A stretch of DNA of 64,000 nucleotides from Pseudomonadota bacterium (GTDB lineage Bacteria > Pseudomonadota > Alphaproteobacteria > UBA8366): contig JAYZAS010000010.1 in assembly GCA_036339585.1 (NCBI GenBank), forward strand, positions 62,001-126,000. Direction: 5' to 3'. The notes below the pieces were generated by a model. That model had not been told where the DNA came from. It did not search any database and saw only the letters and a list, made by a program, of their open reading frames with translations. Position numbers and translations under genes: made by a program. How positions within the stretch are numbered: the first letter of the stretch is position 1; each line of letters starts with the position of its first letter. Below are positions 55,498-64,000 of this stretch, one piece after another.

Positions 55498-56649
55498 ATG
55501 AACAAGCCGCAAAGTAAGCCGAAGAACCCCAATTTCTCGTCCGGGCCTTGTGCAAAGCCGCCTGGCTGGTCACTCGAAGCATTAAACGATGCCGTGTTGG
55601 GGCGATCGCACCGGGCAGCTGTAGGCCTTGAAAAACTGCGTAATGTGATAGACACAAGTAAGGAGCTATTGGGTATTCCTGACGAGTACAGGCTAGCTAT
55701 AGTGCCTGGATCGGATACTGGTGCGATCGAAATGGCCATGTGGTCGCTCCTAGGGCAACGTGGCGTTGATGTATTGGCTTGGGAGAACTTTGGCCAAATG
55801 TGGGTCGTTGACATTATTAAACAACTCAACATTAAGGACAGCAGAGTTATGGAAGCTCCTTATGGCGAGATCACCGATCTGTCTTCGGTGGATTGCAATC
55901 GAGATGTAATTTTCACATGGAATGGAACTACGAGCGGAGTTTGCGTGCCGAATGGAGATTGGATCGACTCTAATCGCCGTGGGCTTACCTTTTGTGATGC
56001 CACCTCTGCGGTATTTGCGATGGAAATGCCGTGGAATAAGCTTGATGTTGTTACTTGGTCTTGGCAAAAAGTGCTAGGGGGTGAGGCTGCACATGGAATG
56101 CTAGCCTTAAGCCCTCGTGCTGCCCAACGGTTGGAATCTCATACACCGTCGTGGCCTTTGCCAAAGGTTTTCCGGATGGTCGCTAATGGTAAAGTCGATG
56201 AGGCACTATTTCGTGGAGCTACAATCAATACACCCTCAATGTTATGTGTGGAGGACGCGATATTTGCACTCGAGTGGGCTCGATCAGTTGGCGGCAAAAA
56301 AGGATTGGTATCTCGGTCTGCTGCGAATCTGAATGCAGTGGCTAACTGGGTGGAAAAAACAACCTGGGTAGAATTTCTTCCAAAGGATCCTGCCACACGG
56401 TCTTGTACATCAATCTGTGTTGAAATTTCTAAAGCAAGTGGCTTAGGCCCTGAGGCTTTGAAAAATGCCCCAAAGTATATCTCCTCATTGCTTGAAAATG
56501 AGGGGGTGGCCTACGACCTCAATAATCACAGGGCGGCGCCTCCAAGTTTACGTATATGGGGTGGGGCTACTGTTGAGACCGCGGATATAAAAGCATTGCT
56601 TCCGTGGCTAGACTGGGCGTTTACTCAATTTACAAAACAGACAAATTAA
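55498..56649 (+). CDS. serC: Phosphoserine aminotransferase
   Basis: SerC transaminates 3-phosphohydroxypyruvate to phosphoserine with PLP. The 383-residue product begins MNKPQSKPKNPNFSSGPCAKPPGW, the alphaproteobacterial/long type; the PLP lysine is in TWSWQKVLGGEAAHG. The frame is open upstream to 55441, but GGAG six nt before the ATG at 55498 marks the start. serA follows after 31 nt, and a terminator lies beyond serA, so serC-serA is one unit. Confidence 0.94.
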   Translation: MNKPQSKPKNPNFSSGPCAKPPGWSLEALNDAVLGRSHRAAVGLEKLRNVIDTSKELLGIPDEYRLAIVPGSDTGAIEMAMWSLLGQRGVDVLAWENFGQMWVVDIIKQLNIKDSRVMEAPYGEITDLSSVDCNRDVIFTWNGTTSGVCVPNGDWIDSNRRGLTFCDATSAVFAMEMPWNKLDVVTWSWQKVLGGEAAHGMLALSPRAAQRLESHTPSWPLPKVFRMVANGKVDEALFRGATINTPSMLCVEDAIFALEWARSVGGKKGLVSRSAANLNAVANWVEKTTWVEFLPKDPATRSCTSICVEISKASGLGPEALKNAPKYISSLLENEGVAYDLNNHRAAPPSLRIWGGATVETADIKALLPWLDWAFTQFTKQTN

Positions 56650-56680
56650 TTTTGGAAAAGCAGATATAGGACGTAAAACT

Positions 56681-58258
56681 ATGGCAAAAGTTCTGATTTC
56701 GGACAAACTAAGCCAAGATGCGGCCAAAGTGTTTGAAAACCGCGGCATCGAGGTGGATTTCAAGCCGGGTTTGAGCAAAGATGATTTATTAGGCATTATT
56801 GGTCAGTATGACGGACTGGCCGTTCGCTCTGCGACAAAGGTGACAGCAGAGATTTTGGATGCTGCGGAAAAACTGAAATTAGTCGGACGGGCAGGCATCG
56901 GTGTAGACAATATCGATTTAGACGCAGCGTCAAAAAAAGGCGTTATTGTTATGAATACGCCATTTGGAAACACCACTACAACGGCAGAACATGCCATTGC
57001 TATGTTAATGGCTCTTGCTAGGCAAATCCCTGCAGCGAACTCATCGACGCAAGATGGGAAATGGGAAAAAAATAGGTTTATGGGTGTCGAGATTACTGGA
57101 AAAACCCTGGGTGTGGTTGGTTGTGGTAATATCGGAACAATTGTAGTGGATCGCGCAAAGGGCCTCAAAATGAGGGTTGTTGTTTATGATCCTTTTCTTT
57201 CTGAGGAGCGAGCTAATGAAATAGGTGCGGAGAAAGTAGAATTGGAAATGCTTTTTGCCCGCGCTGATTTCATAACGATTCATACTCCACTGGTTGAGGC
57301 AACGCGTAATCTCATCAATAAAAGCGCGATAGAAAAAATGCGGGATGGAGTGCGTATCATTAACTGTGCGAGGGGTGGAATTGTTGACGAGGATGATCTC
57401 CGCGAAGCGCTCGATAATGGTAAAGTAGCTGGAGCTGCATTTGATGTATTTGTAAATGAGCCGGCGGATAGCAATCCTTTGTTTGGGCATGAGGAATTTG
57501 TCGCAACTCCTCATCTTGGCGCTGCAACCACCGAGGCACAGGAAATTGTCTCAGTGCAGGTTGCAGAACAAATGGCCGACTATCTATTAACGGGGACTGT
57601 GCAAAATGCGATTAATGCGCCTTCAGTTTCTGCCGAAGATGCTCCTCGCTTGCAACCCTATATGACACTAGTTGAGGAGCTTGGCAGCTTTGCCGGACAA
57701 TTGACCGAAACCGGACTAACAGCAGTTACCATTGAATTTTACGGGACCGTTACACAGCTAAACACCAAGCCTCTTGTTAGTTGCATGCTGCATGGGTTGT
57801 TAAAACCTCTTCTCGAAAATGTAAATATGGTAAGTGCGCCCATCATAGCAAGGGATAGGGGTATAGATGTTGGGGTTGTTAGCCACGAAAATCCTGATGA
57901 ATATGAAAATTTGATCCGGGTTATAGTGAAAACTGAGCGCCGTGAACGGAGTGTGTCAGGTACTCTGTTCGGTGGTAACCGAGGCCGCGTTGTTGCAATA
58001 AATGAAATACCAATTGAGGCCGAACTTGGGCCACATATGTTGTACATCGCAAACAATGATCGGCCTGGAGTAATTGGAGCAATTGGTGGCGCTTTAGGCG
58101 AAGCAAATGTTAATATTGCTACTTTTCACTTAGGCCGGGTTGATGCAGGAGAGGAGGCAATTGCTTTGATACAAATTGACGATGCCGCCGCTCTTGAAAC
58201 GCTTGAGTCAATTAGAGCCCTCCCGAATGTGACGCAGGTCAAATCGCTTAAATTCTGA
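56681..58258 (+). CDS. serA: D-3-phosphoglycerate dehydrogenase
   Basis: SerA oxidises 3-phosphoglycerate, the first step of serine synthesis. The 525-residue protein is the long type with an extra domain. The nucleotide-binding KTLGVVGCGNIGTIVVDRA (about 140-158), the ARGGIVDEDDL signature and the catalytic His in TPHLGAATTEAQ are present. An intervening allosteric-substrate domain follows, and a C-terminal ACT domain (NNDRPGVIGAIGGALGEANVNIATFHLGR in parts) can mediate serine feedback. It follows serC by 31 nt. Confidence 0.95.
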   Translation: MAKVLISDKLSQDAAKVFENRGIEVDFKPGLSKDDLLGIIGQYDGLAVRSATKVTAEILDAAEKLKLVGRAGIGVDNIDLDAASKKGVIVMNTPFGNTTTTAEHAIAMLMALARQIPAANSSTQDGKWEKNRFMGVEITGKTLGVVGCGNIGTIVVDRAKGLKMRVVVYDPFLSEERANEIGAEKVELEMLFARADFITIHTPLVEATRNLINKSAIEKMRDGVRIINCARGGIVDEDDLREALDNGKVAGAAFDVFVNEPADSNPLFGHEEFVATPHLGAATTEAQEIVSVQVAEQMADYLLTGTVQNAINAPSVSAEDAPRLQPYMTLVEELGSFAGQLTETGLTAVTIEFYGTVTQLNTKPLVSCMLHGLLKPLLENVNMVSAPIIARDRGIDVGVVSHENPDEYENLIRVIVKTERRERSVSGTLFGGNRGRVVAINEIPIEAELGPHMLYIANNDRPGVIGAIGGALGEANVNIATFHLGRVDAGEEAIALIQIDDAAALETLESIRALPNVTQVKSLKF

Positions 58259-58352
58259 TCTGTTCACCATCAAATCACTATTATCAAATACCTTTTTGTT
58301 ATTGAGGGGTTTTACTTTACTGAGAAACTAATTTGATGAAGATTGTTAGTCG

Positions 58353-58397
58353 AATACTCAGTTTTTTCGACAAAACAACGAGTATTGTTTTTTCTTT
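58353..58397 (+). terminator. Rho-independent terminator after serA
   Basis: AATACTC (58353-58359) pairs with GAGTATT (58380-58386) and an inner GTTTT/AAAAC (58361-58365 with 58372-58376) stacks inside it. A run of six T then CTTT follows. It lies 95 nt after serA. Confidence 0.65.
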
Positions 58398-58661
58398 CAG
58401 AAAAGCCTTCCAAGTACTATTCTAAAATGCTGACAAATTTACGAAACTGGCTTGATGAAAGTTTGCTTTGTTAAAACAATCTGAAATTTTTAAAGCATAT
58501 TGGTCAGTCAGAATAACAAAGCATGGCATAAATTTGGGTGATGCCCAATTGAAGTGCAACAAAACGATAGAGCACGAGCTTTCCTGAAACTACAATGCTG
58601 GGTGCGCCGCCTATCATTGATATTATTTAGTGAAAGACGGGCCATAAAAATGGAGGGGACT
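58398..58661. other. Leader region of purA
   Basis: About 260 bases between the serA terminator and purA. No gene, and in particular no hisZ, is found here. The purA frame stays open upstream to 58554, but those residues do not look like PurA. Confidence 0.5.
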
Positions 58662-59954
58662 ATGAGTAATGTGGTCGTTGTTGGCGCTCAATGGGGTGAT
58701 GAGGGGAAAGGCAAAATTGTCGATTGGCTCAGTGAACGAGCAGATGTAATTGTTCGGTTTCAAGGAGGGCACAATGCTGGCCATACACTCGTCATTAATG
58801 GAACCGAATATAAGTTGAGTCTGTTGCCGTCGGGAGTAGTGCGTTCCGGAAAGCTTTCAGTTATTGGTAACGGGGTGGTTGTTGACCCGCGTGCTCTAAT
58901 AGATGAAATACAGCGGCTTCGTTTGGCGGGTGTAGATATTTCTCCGGAGAAATTAAAAATAGCAGACAATGCGGTATTAATTTTGCCATTGCACCAAGAA
59001 CTGGATTTGGCGAGAGAAAAGGCTAGTGGAAAATCAGCTATTGGTACCACTGGCCGTGGCATCGGTCCTGCCTATGAAGACAAGGCTGCACGGCGAGCAA
59101 TCCGTGTTTGTGACTTAAAAGATCCTGACGTATTGGAATTCAAAGCAAACGAATTATTGCGGCATCACAATCCGTTGCGGCGCAGTTTCGGCATAGCGTC
59201 TCTAGAAGCATCAATGATAATCAATACGCTTAGGGAAACAAAAGACGAACTCCTTAGTTATGCAGCTCCGGTCTGGTTAGAGTTAGATAATGCACGAAAC
59301 GTGGGTAAGCGGATCTTGTTTGAGGGAGCTCAAGGCGTCATGCTCGATATTGATCATGGGACTTACCCGTTTGTAACGTCATCAAATACTCTTGCAGGAC
59401 AAGCGGCAACAGGTACGGGTATCGGTATTGGAGCTCTGGATTACGTTTTGGGAATTACGAAAGCATATACAACGAGAGTTGGCAGTGGTCCATTTCCAAC
59501 GGAACTGAACGATGAAATAGGGCAGCGTATTGGGCAAAAAGGGCGCGAATTCGGCACAGTAACTGGTCGCCAACGGCGGTGTGGCTGGTTTGATGCGGTT
59601 ATGGTCCGCCAAGCAATCAAAACTGCCGGCATAAATGGTATTGCACTCACTAAACTTGATGTTCTTGATGGGCTCGATAATCTTAATATCTGCACTTCCT
59701 ATAAACTAGATGGCGAAAGTGTGGACTTCTTGCCTGCTTCGATGCGGGCTCAATCATCAGTATTACCTTGTTATGAGACGTTAGAAGGTTGGAAACAGAG
59801 CACAGAAGCAGCAAGATCATTGGATGAGCTGCCCGCTGCAGCTATAAAGTATATAGGGCGGATTGAAGAACTCATTGAAGCACCAGTTTCATTGCTTTCA
59901 ACTAGTCCGGAGCGGGACGATACCATTACCGTTATCGATCCGTTTGGTGGGTGA
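58662..59954 (+). CDS. purA: Adenylosuccinate synthetase
   Basis: PurA joins IMP and aspartate with GTP, the first step from IMP to AMP. The ATG at 58662 is preceded by GGAGGGG at close spacing and gives the canonical start [23 protein letters not shown], with catalytic Asp in the GDEGKGK loop; the in-frame upstream extension to 58554 is not family sequence. QGGHNAGHT (catalytic His), [20 protein letters not shown] in parts, [23 protein letters not shown] in parts and the GRQRRCGW segment follow. The length of 430 residues is usual. Confidence 0.96.
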   Translation: MSNVVVVGAQWGDEGKGKIVDWLSERADVIVRFQGGHNAGHTLVINGTEYKLSLLPSGVVRSGKLSVIGNGVVVDPRALIDEIQRLRLAGVDISPEKLKIADNAVLILPLHQELDLAREKASGKSAIGTTGRGIGPAYEDKAARRAIRVCDLKDPDVLEFKANELLRHHNPLRRSFGIASLEASMIINTLRETKDELLSYAAPVWLELDNARNVGKRILFEGAQGVMLDIDHGTYPFVTSSNTLAGQAATGTGIGIGALDYVLGITKAYTTRVGSGPFPTELNDEIGQRIGQKGREFGTVTGRQRRCGWFDAVMVRQAIKTAGINGIALTKLDVLDGLDNLNICTSYKLDGESVDFLPASMRAQSSVLPCYETLEGWKQSTEAARSLDELPAAAIKYIGRIEELIEAPVSLLSTSPERDDTITVIDPFGG

Positions 59955-60126
59955 GATGTTTCACTCAGTGGTTTTTGTGTAGGAAATGCGTGATGGAAAT
60001 TTATAAATGTGATTAGATAGGAAGCCTAAGGCACAATTGCCGTTTTGACTGGTTCAAGATTGCATATGCTGTAGGCACAAGAATACGTATCCAACGAAAC
60101 TGTGATTACTTGGTATCGGAGCCCTT

Positions 60127-62154
60127 ATGGCTGATGAAAACAGGCAACCGGGCGAACAAAATAGCGGCACGGTAAGTACTGAGGGCTGGTATGATGTTTT
60201 TTCAGATCAGCCGTTAAAGGAATTTGACTCGCCACCGGCGTTAGCTTACGCCGCTTCAGATGTTAACAATGCTGGCCGGGAATTGTTGGCTTTGGTCTGC
60301 GATCCCAAGCAGTCCCCGCGCCATGAACAAGTGTCGACGATGAACCGTGTTGATCAACCTGGGCTAGTCCGGGTTGTGGATTGGAAAGTAATAGATTGGC
60401 CTCTAGAAGATCGTCGTTGCCCGGTTTTAATTTACGAGCGCCCTCGTGGAAAAAGGGTAGCTGATAGTATCGATAGCCCAATTCAAATTGCTTCCGAGGA
60501 AATAATCACACAGAATTTTATAAAACCAGTAACGGCGGCGCTTCGCGATATTGATCATCAGAATCTGACGCATCGTGCTATCAGGCCAACCAATCTTTTT
60601 TACGATAGCGTCTCCACAGGTCAGGCGACAATTATGTTGGGTGAGTGCCTTGCGGCTCCTCCAGCAATTAATCAGCCAGTAGCTTATGAGACGGTAGAAA
60701 CGGCGATGGCTCCTGCAAGTGGGCGTGGGCTCGGATCGATATCGGATGATCTTTACTCTTTTGGCGTTTGCATATTGGCACTTTTGATTGGGCAAAGTCC
60801 TGGGACTGGGATGAGTGACGATGAAATTCTTTCTGCAAAACTGGAACGCGGAAGCTATAACGCACTCATATCTGGCCACCGCCTATCCCTAACCATGTTG
60901 GAGATTGTGCGAGGGCTTTTGATGGACGATGTTGATGAGCGTTGGACATTGGATGATTTAGAGCTTTGGCTCGCTGGGCGCAGGCTAAGTCCTAAACAAC
61001 AAGAAATTTCGAGAGCAACGCAAGCGTTTTCTTTCGGAGGTAATAAGATTTTTACCCGCCGTAATGTGGCTCGCGTGTTTGGACAAAAGTGGGATTCTGC
61101 TATTGAACCGGTACGTGGTGGCTCGCTCGATGAATGGCTAAGGCGAAGTTTGGGAAATGAAGAAGCGATCGAGGCTGTTAATACGGCTAAAGAACCCGCA
61201 GCCGGTGGCATTGAGACTGATGACCGCATGTTAGCTCGGATCATTATTGCGTTGGATCCGCTAGGACCAATAAGATTTAAAAATTTTTCTGCTACACTTG
61301 ATGGAATTGGTTATTTGATTGCCGCTCCAGGAGGTGACAAAGATCTTAGCAAGGATCTCTCGGAAGTTCTTAAAGGTGATCTAATATCGTTTGCGTGTAA
61401 AATGATGGGTAAAGCGGGGGAAGATATAACTCGCTTTATTTCGTTATATGACCAAATGATTCCATTCCTAGCCCATTCAGAACTTGGTCAGGGTTTCGAA
61501 AGGGTAATATACGAGCTCAATCCAAACGTACCTTGCCAATCACCGCTTTTAGAATCAGAGTATGTTTACGATATGGTTGAGATGCTTGAAGCATTCGAGC
61601 GCATAGCCATTGCCAATCCGGAGACACTTATAGAGCCTGTTGATCGGCATATTGCTGCGTTCTTAGTTGCTCGCATGAAAGTTAGCATTATGACTGAATT
61701 GCGTGAGCTTCAAAACCGTTCAGACCCTGCTGTTTTAGCTATTGCTAATGTTCGTATCTTAGGACACGTGCAGGAGGAAGCGGGCTCGTCTGTAGCACCT
61801 AACCTCTGTAAGATAGCAGTAGAAATTCTTGATCCGGCTATTGAACGTTTCCGCAGTCGACGTCAGAGAGATCTGGTTAGAAAACGATTGTCTGAAATTT
61901 CTAAAGATGGACGGCTAGCGGACATCTTGAGACTCGTCGACAATTCAAAATATCTTGAAAGTGACCGATCAGATAACGATAAAGCAGTTAAAGAATTTGC
62001 TGGGTCTATTCAAGCGATGCAAAGGATGGAATTTGAAAAAACTCATCGACTAGAATTGGCCAAAGTAATTGGAGCTGAGATAAGTGCCTTCTTCTCCTTA
62101 ATTCTGTCGATGATTGTCCTGATAAGCATGGGAGTGTATTGGATACTGGGGTAA
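60127..62154 (+). CDS. Membrane-anchored pseudokinase-like protein
   Basis: A 675-residue protein with a serine/threonine-kinase-like N-terminal half (about 20-290). The catalytic HRD is HRA (residues 149-151, in HRAIRPTN), the DFG position reads LGE (171-173), and the usual VAIK lysine is not visible, while the DDLYSFGV segment of subdomain IX is kept. It should therefore not phosphorylate in the normal way. The middle (300-640) is helical and of unknown fold. A C-terminal membrane helix lies at about 651-674. The next gene follows after 3 nt. The protein probably acts as a scaffold or signal receiver at the inner membrane. Confidence 0.7.
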   Translation: MADENRQPGEQNSGTVSTEGWYDVFSDQPLKEFDSPPALAYAASDVNNAGRELLALVCDPKQSPRHEQVSTMNRVDQPGLVRVVDWKVIDWPLEDRRCPVLIYERPRGKRVADSIDSPIQIASEEIITQNFIKPVTAALRDIDHQNLTHRAIRPTNLFYDSVSTGQATIMLGECLAAPPAINQPVAYETVETAMAPASGRGLGSISDDLYSFGVCILALLIGQSPGTGMSDDEILSAKLERGSYNALISGHRLSLTMLEIVRGLLMDDVDERWTLDDLELWLAGRRLSPKQQEISRATQAFSFGGNKIFTRRNVARVFGQKWDSAIEPVRGGSLDEWLRRSLGNEEAIEAVNTAKEPAAGGIETDDRMLARIIIALDPLGPIRFKNFSATLDGIGYLIAAPGGDKDLSKDLSEVLKGDLISFACKMMGKAGEDITRFISLYDQMIPFLAHSELGQGFERVIYELNPNVPCQSPLLESEYVYDMVEMLEAFERIAIANPETLIEPVDRHIAAFLVARMKVSIMTELRELQNRSDPAVLAIANVRILGHVQEEAGSSVAPNLCKIAVEILDPAIERFRSRRQRDLVRKRLSEISKDGRLADILRLVDNSKYLESDRSDNDKAVKEFAGSIQAMQRMEFEKTHRLELAKVIGAEISAFFSLILSMIVLISMGVYWILG

Positions 62155-62157
62155 AGC

Positions 62158-62721
62158 GTGATGGCAGACAAAAATAAAAAATCAGGTTCTATTAAAGCAG
62201 GCTCGATGAAAGCCTGGATTTATACCCTAGTTGCTGCGGCTTTAATCTTTTTTGTCTTTTTAGATGTTTTTATCTTAGTCGCCATAGGTATGGCGCCTAC
62301 GATGGGAGCATTAGTAATAGATCGATCATCGCGGCGGTATTTTACGATGACCGTTGCCTTTCCCAACGGGGTAGGGGTTCTACCTAGTGCAATCAAACTA
62401 TTTAGTGGGGGTAGCGGGGGGGTTGATGCAGCTCTCGAGTTGGTTAGTGATCCAATTGTGTTAGTTACGATGTACGCTGCCGGTGCTGTTGGCTGGATAA
62501 TCTATTATAGCGTGCCACCTTTTGTTGCTGTTTGGTTATCTATGCAAAGTGAGGTGAAAGCAGCAGCAATCAAGAAAAGACAGAAGGCATTAATAAAAAA
62601 CTGGGGAAACGAGGTTCGCTTCGAAGCCGAAAAACTAATCCCCGACGACGTCAATGTATCTGAACTTTTAGGTGAGCCACTTGATGCCGACAATGCCGAT
62701 TCTAACGATGGAAAAAGATGA
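62158..62721 (+). CDS. Small membrane protein paired with the pseudokinase
   Basis: A 187-residue inner-membrane protein with a basic N-terminus, a hydrophobic pair at about 18-55 (WIYTLVAAALIFFVFLDVF onward) and a second at about 100-130 (PIVLVTMYAAGAVGWIIYYS). A charged cytoplasmic tail follows (ending in DADNADSNDGKR). The start is GTG 62158 or ATG 62161. It follows the pseudokinase by 3 nt and the two surely form one transcript, so a physical complex is likely. It was not assigned to a named family. Confidence 0.65.
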   Translation: MMADKNKKSGSIKAGSMKAWIYTLVAAALIFFVFLDVFILVAIGMAPTMGALVIDRSSRRYFTMTVAFPNGVGVLPSAIKLFSGGSGGVDAALELVSDPIVLVTMYAAGAVGWIIYYSVPPFVAVWLSMQSEVKAAAIKKRQKALIKNWGNEVRFEAEKLIPDDVNVSELLGEPLDADNADSNDGKR

Positions 62722-62727
62722 CTGCTG

Positions 62728-63615
62728 CTATGTGATAAAGGTTTTTTCTGCGGCTTGAGATTGAATAGCTTTCTGGAGTTTCTCGAAGGCGCGTGCTTCT
62801 ATTTGTCGAACGCGTTCTCGACTAATTCCGTATTCATTGCTTAATTCTTCCAGAGTCATAGTATCATCCTTCAAACGGCGCATCTGAATTATATGTTTCT
62901 CTCGCTCGTTCAGAATAGCCATAGCGTTCGACAACATTTCACGCCGTTTTTGCAATTCTTGGGCCTCAGCCACTTGAATTTCTTGACTTTCGGTTTCATC
63001 CTCTAACCAGTCTTGCCATTCACCATCGCCCGATGCTTTCAGTGGCGTATTAAGAGAGTGGTCCTGTGCAGCTAGACGCCTGTTCATCGACACGACGTCA
63101 TGCTCGGGGACATTCAACTCCGAGGATATGTGTTCGACATGTTCAGGCGCCAAGTCGCCTTCCTCAAAAGCCTCCAATTTATTTTTCATTTTACGAAGGT
63201 TGAAGAACAACTTCTTCTGCGCTGCAGTGGTTCCCATTTTAACAAGAGACCACGAGTGTAAAACATACTCTTGAATGGATGCCTTAATCCACCACATTGC
63301 ATATGTTGCGAGACGGAACCCCCTGTCTGGTTCAAACCTCTTCACAGCCTGCATCAGACCAACGTTACCCTCAGAAATCAAATCGCTCACAGGCAGACCA
63401 GACCCCCGATAACCCATCGCAATTTTAGCAACGAGTCTTAAATGACTAGTCACTAGCTTGTGAGCCGCCTCAGTATCCTCATGTTCACGCCACCTTTTTG
63501 CAAGCATGTATTCTTCTTGCTTCTCCAGCATTGGAAACTGGCGAATTTGTTGCAGGTATCGTTGCAGATTGCCCTCAGGACTTATGCTTAAGCTTGGTAG
63601 TGTTGTTCCGGCCAC
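62728..63615 (-). CDS. rpoH: RNA polymerase sigma factor RpoH (sigma-32)
   Basis: The heat-shock sigma factor. The 295-residue protein has region 1.2 (NLQRYLQQIRQFPMLEKQEE in part), region 2 with DLISEGNVGLMQAVKRF and FRLATYAMWWIKASIQEYV, the RpoH box QKKLFFNLR (133-141) which is diagnostic, and a region 4 helix-turn-helix ELSNEYGISRERVRQIEARAFEKL in parts. The start is GTG at 63615 with AGGAG upstream. It converges on the pseudokinase pair and is divided from the RluA-type gene by 105 nt. Confidence 0.96.
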   Translation of the reverse strand: MAGTTLPSLSISPEGNLQRYLQQIRQFPMLEKQEEYMLAKRWREHEDTEAAHKLVTSHLRLVAKIAMGYRGSGLPVSDLISEGNVGLMQAVKRFEPDRGFRLATYAMWWIKASIQEYVLHSWSLVKMGTTAAQKKLFFNLRKMKNKLEAFEEGDLAPEHVEHISSELNVPEHDVVSMNRRLAAQDHSLNTPLKASGDGEWQDWLEDETESQEIQVAEAQELQKRREMLSNAMAILNEREKHIIQMRRLKDDTMTLEELSNEYGISRERVRQIEARAFEKLQKAIQSQAAEKTFIT

Positions 63616-63659
63616 CGATTTTCACTCCTAACACAATAGCGTGGCATTTAATACCACAC

Positions 63660-63689
63660 TAGATATGTGATTTTTATTATTTTTTTCAA
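63660..63689 (-). promoter_or_regulatory. Candidate rpoH promoter
   Basis: On the reverse strand TTGAAA (63684-63689), an 18-nt AT-rich spacer and TATCTA (63660-63665) precede the rpoH start by about 45 nt. It resembles a housekeeping promoter only loosely. Confidence 0.3.
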
Positions 63690-63720
63690 TAATATCGCTG
63701 AAATATATTTTTGAGAACTG

Positions 63721-64000
63721 TTAGCTCGGAGATTTAATCCGCTCAAATATCGACTCTAAATTCCTAAGGTCCTCAGGAAATTTTGAGCTAAAGCACATTT
63801 TTAATCCGCTCCTTGGATGTACAAAGCCGAGTGTTACTGCGTGGAGGGCTTGGCGTCTGCAGGTTTTTATTGACTCAATATCGCTTTCTGAAATACCGCT
63901 GAGGCGTGCTTCTGTTGTGCGACTATAAATAGGATCACCCACCAACGGGTGCCCTATATGTGCTAAATGTACGCGTATTTGATGGGTGCGTCCTGTTGCC
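63721..64000 (-). CDS. RluA/RluD-family 23S rRNA pseudouridine synthase, C-terminal part (runs off window)
   Basis: The frame enters at the window edge with ATGRTHQIRVHLAHIGHPLVGDPIYS, a signature of the RluA family beyond the catalytic domain core, and runs to the TAA at 63721. The last part, ALHAVTLGFVHPRSGLKMCFSSKFPEDL, is the usual RluD-type C-terminus. The catalytic Asp motif (GRLDxxTSG) lies outside the window. The place next to rpoH is typical of alphaproteobacteria. RluD is likely but RluA or RluC cannot be excluded. Confidence 0.9.
   Translation of the reverse strand, partial: ATGRTHQIRVHLAHIGHPLVGDPIYSRTTEARLSGISESDIESIKTCRRQALHAVTLGFVHPRSGLKMCFSSKFPEDLRNLESIFERIKSPS

Noticed and set aside
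60855-61244. 129-codon minus-strand frame within the pseudokinase gene
   Set aside because: Antisense shadow of a well-supported long gene, with no ribosome site and no family pattern.

Overview
The window looks like chromosome of a free-living, probably marine or aquatic, alphaproteobacterium with moderate GC (mid-40s per cent by eye, not counted). The basis is gene content: UPF0262, DUF2948, a short RNase E/G without a zinc-link motif, murA / hisD / maf / rng / yacG / tRNA-Phe in an alphaproteobacterial order, and serC-serA-purA plus rpoH next to an RluA-type gene. No phage, integrase, transposase, CRISPR array or rRNA was seen. I cannot name the genus.

Layout. 0-3.7 kb: recQ start (-), an NTF2-fold protein, tRNA-Thr, a small basic protein, dcd, murA, DUF2948. 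3.8-11.1 kb: a metabolic block (NTF2-like protein, MmgE/PrpD, queE, TauD-type dioxygenase, carboxyltransferase, SucC/SucD-like pair) lying where hisD would be expected. 11.3-15.4 kb: hisD, UPF0262, maf, rng, yacG (ends overlapping or nearly touching) and tRNA-Phe. 15.8-30.7 kb: catabolic accessory region with a frameshifted cupin gene, a GMC oxidoreductase, a second TauD-type dioxygenase, three more MmgE/PrpD genes, a tripartite tricarboxylate transporter (tctC and a tctA-tctB fusion), a CaiB-type CoA-transferase and an acyl-CoA dehydrogenase. 30.8-37.9 kb: a haloacetate-dehalogenase-like hydrolase, rmlA-rmlC-rmlD without rmlB, a GT-C type membrane protein, a 2OG oxygenase, and a convergent GT2-methyltransferase fusion. 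38.4-45.7 kb: biotin carboxylase plus biotin carrier, an MFS transporter, small orphan genes, a transmembrane ankyrin protein and an MlaC-like protein. 46-64 kb: folP-folK, acyl-CoA dehydrogenase, FAD-linked oxidase, tsaC-type gene, tartrate/malate dehydrogenase-like gene, thiC under a TPP riboswitch, serC-serA with a terminator, purA, a pseudokinase plus membrane protein pair, rpoH and an RluA-type gene running off the edge.

How the genes may work together. The accessory genes point to uptake and breakdown of small carboxylic acids: transporter, four MmgE/PrpD proteins, CoA activation by ligase and by CoA-transferase, acyl-CoA oxidation, and biotin-dependent carboxylation with subunits split over two loci 30 kb apart. 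Substrates cannot be read from sequence. The least explained items are the transmembrane ankyrin protein, the pseudokinase/membrane pair, and several strong intergenic inverted repeats. I did not find a clear defence system or a wholly new multi-gene machine.
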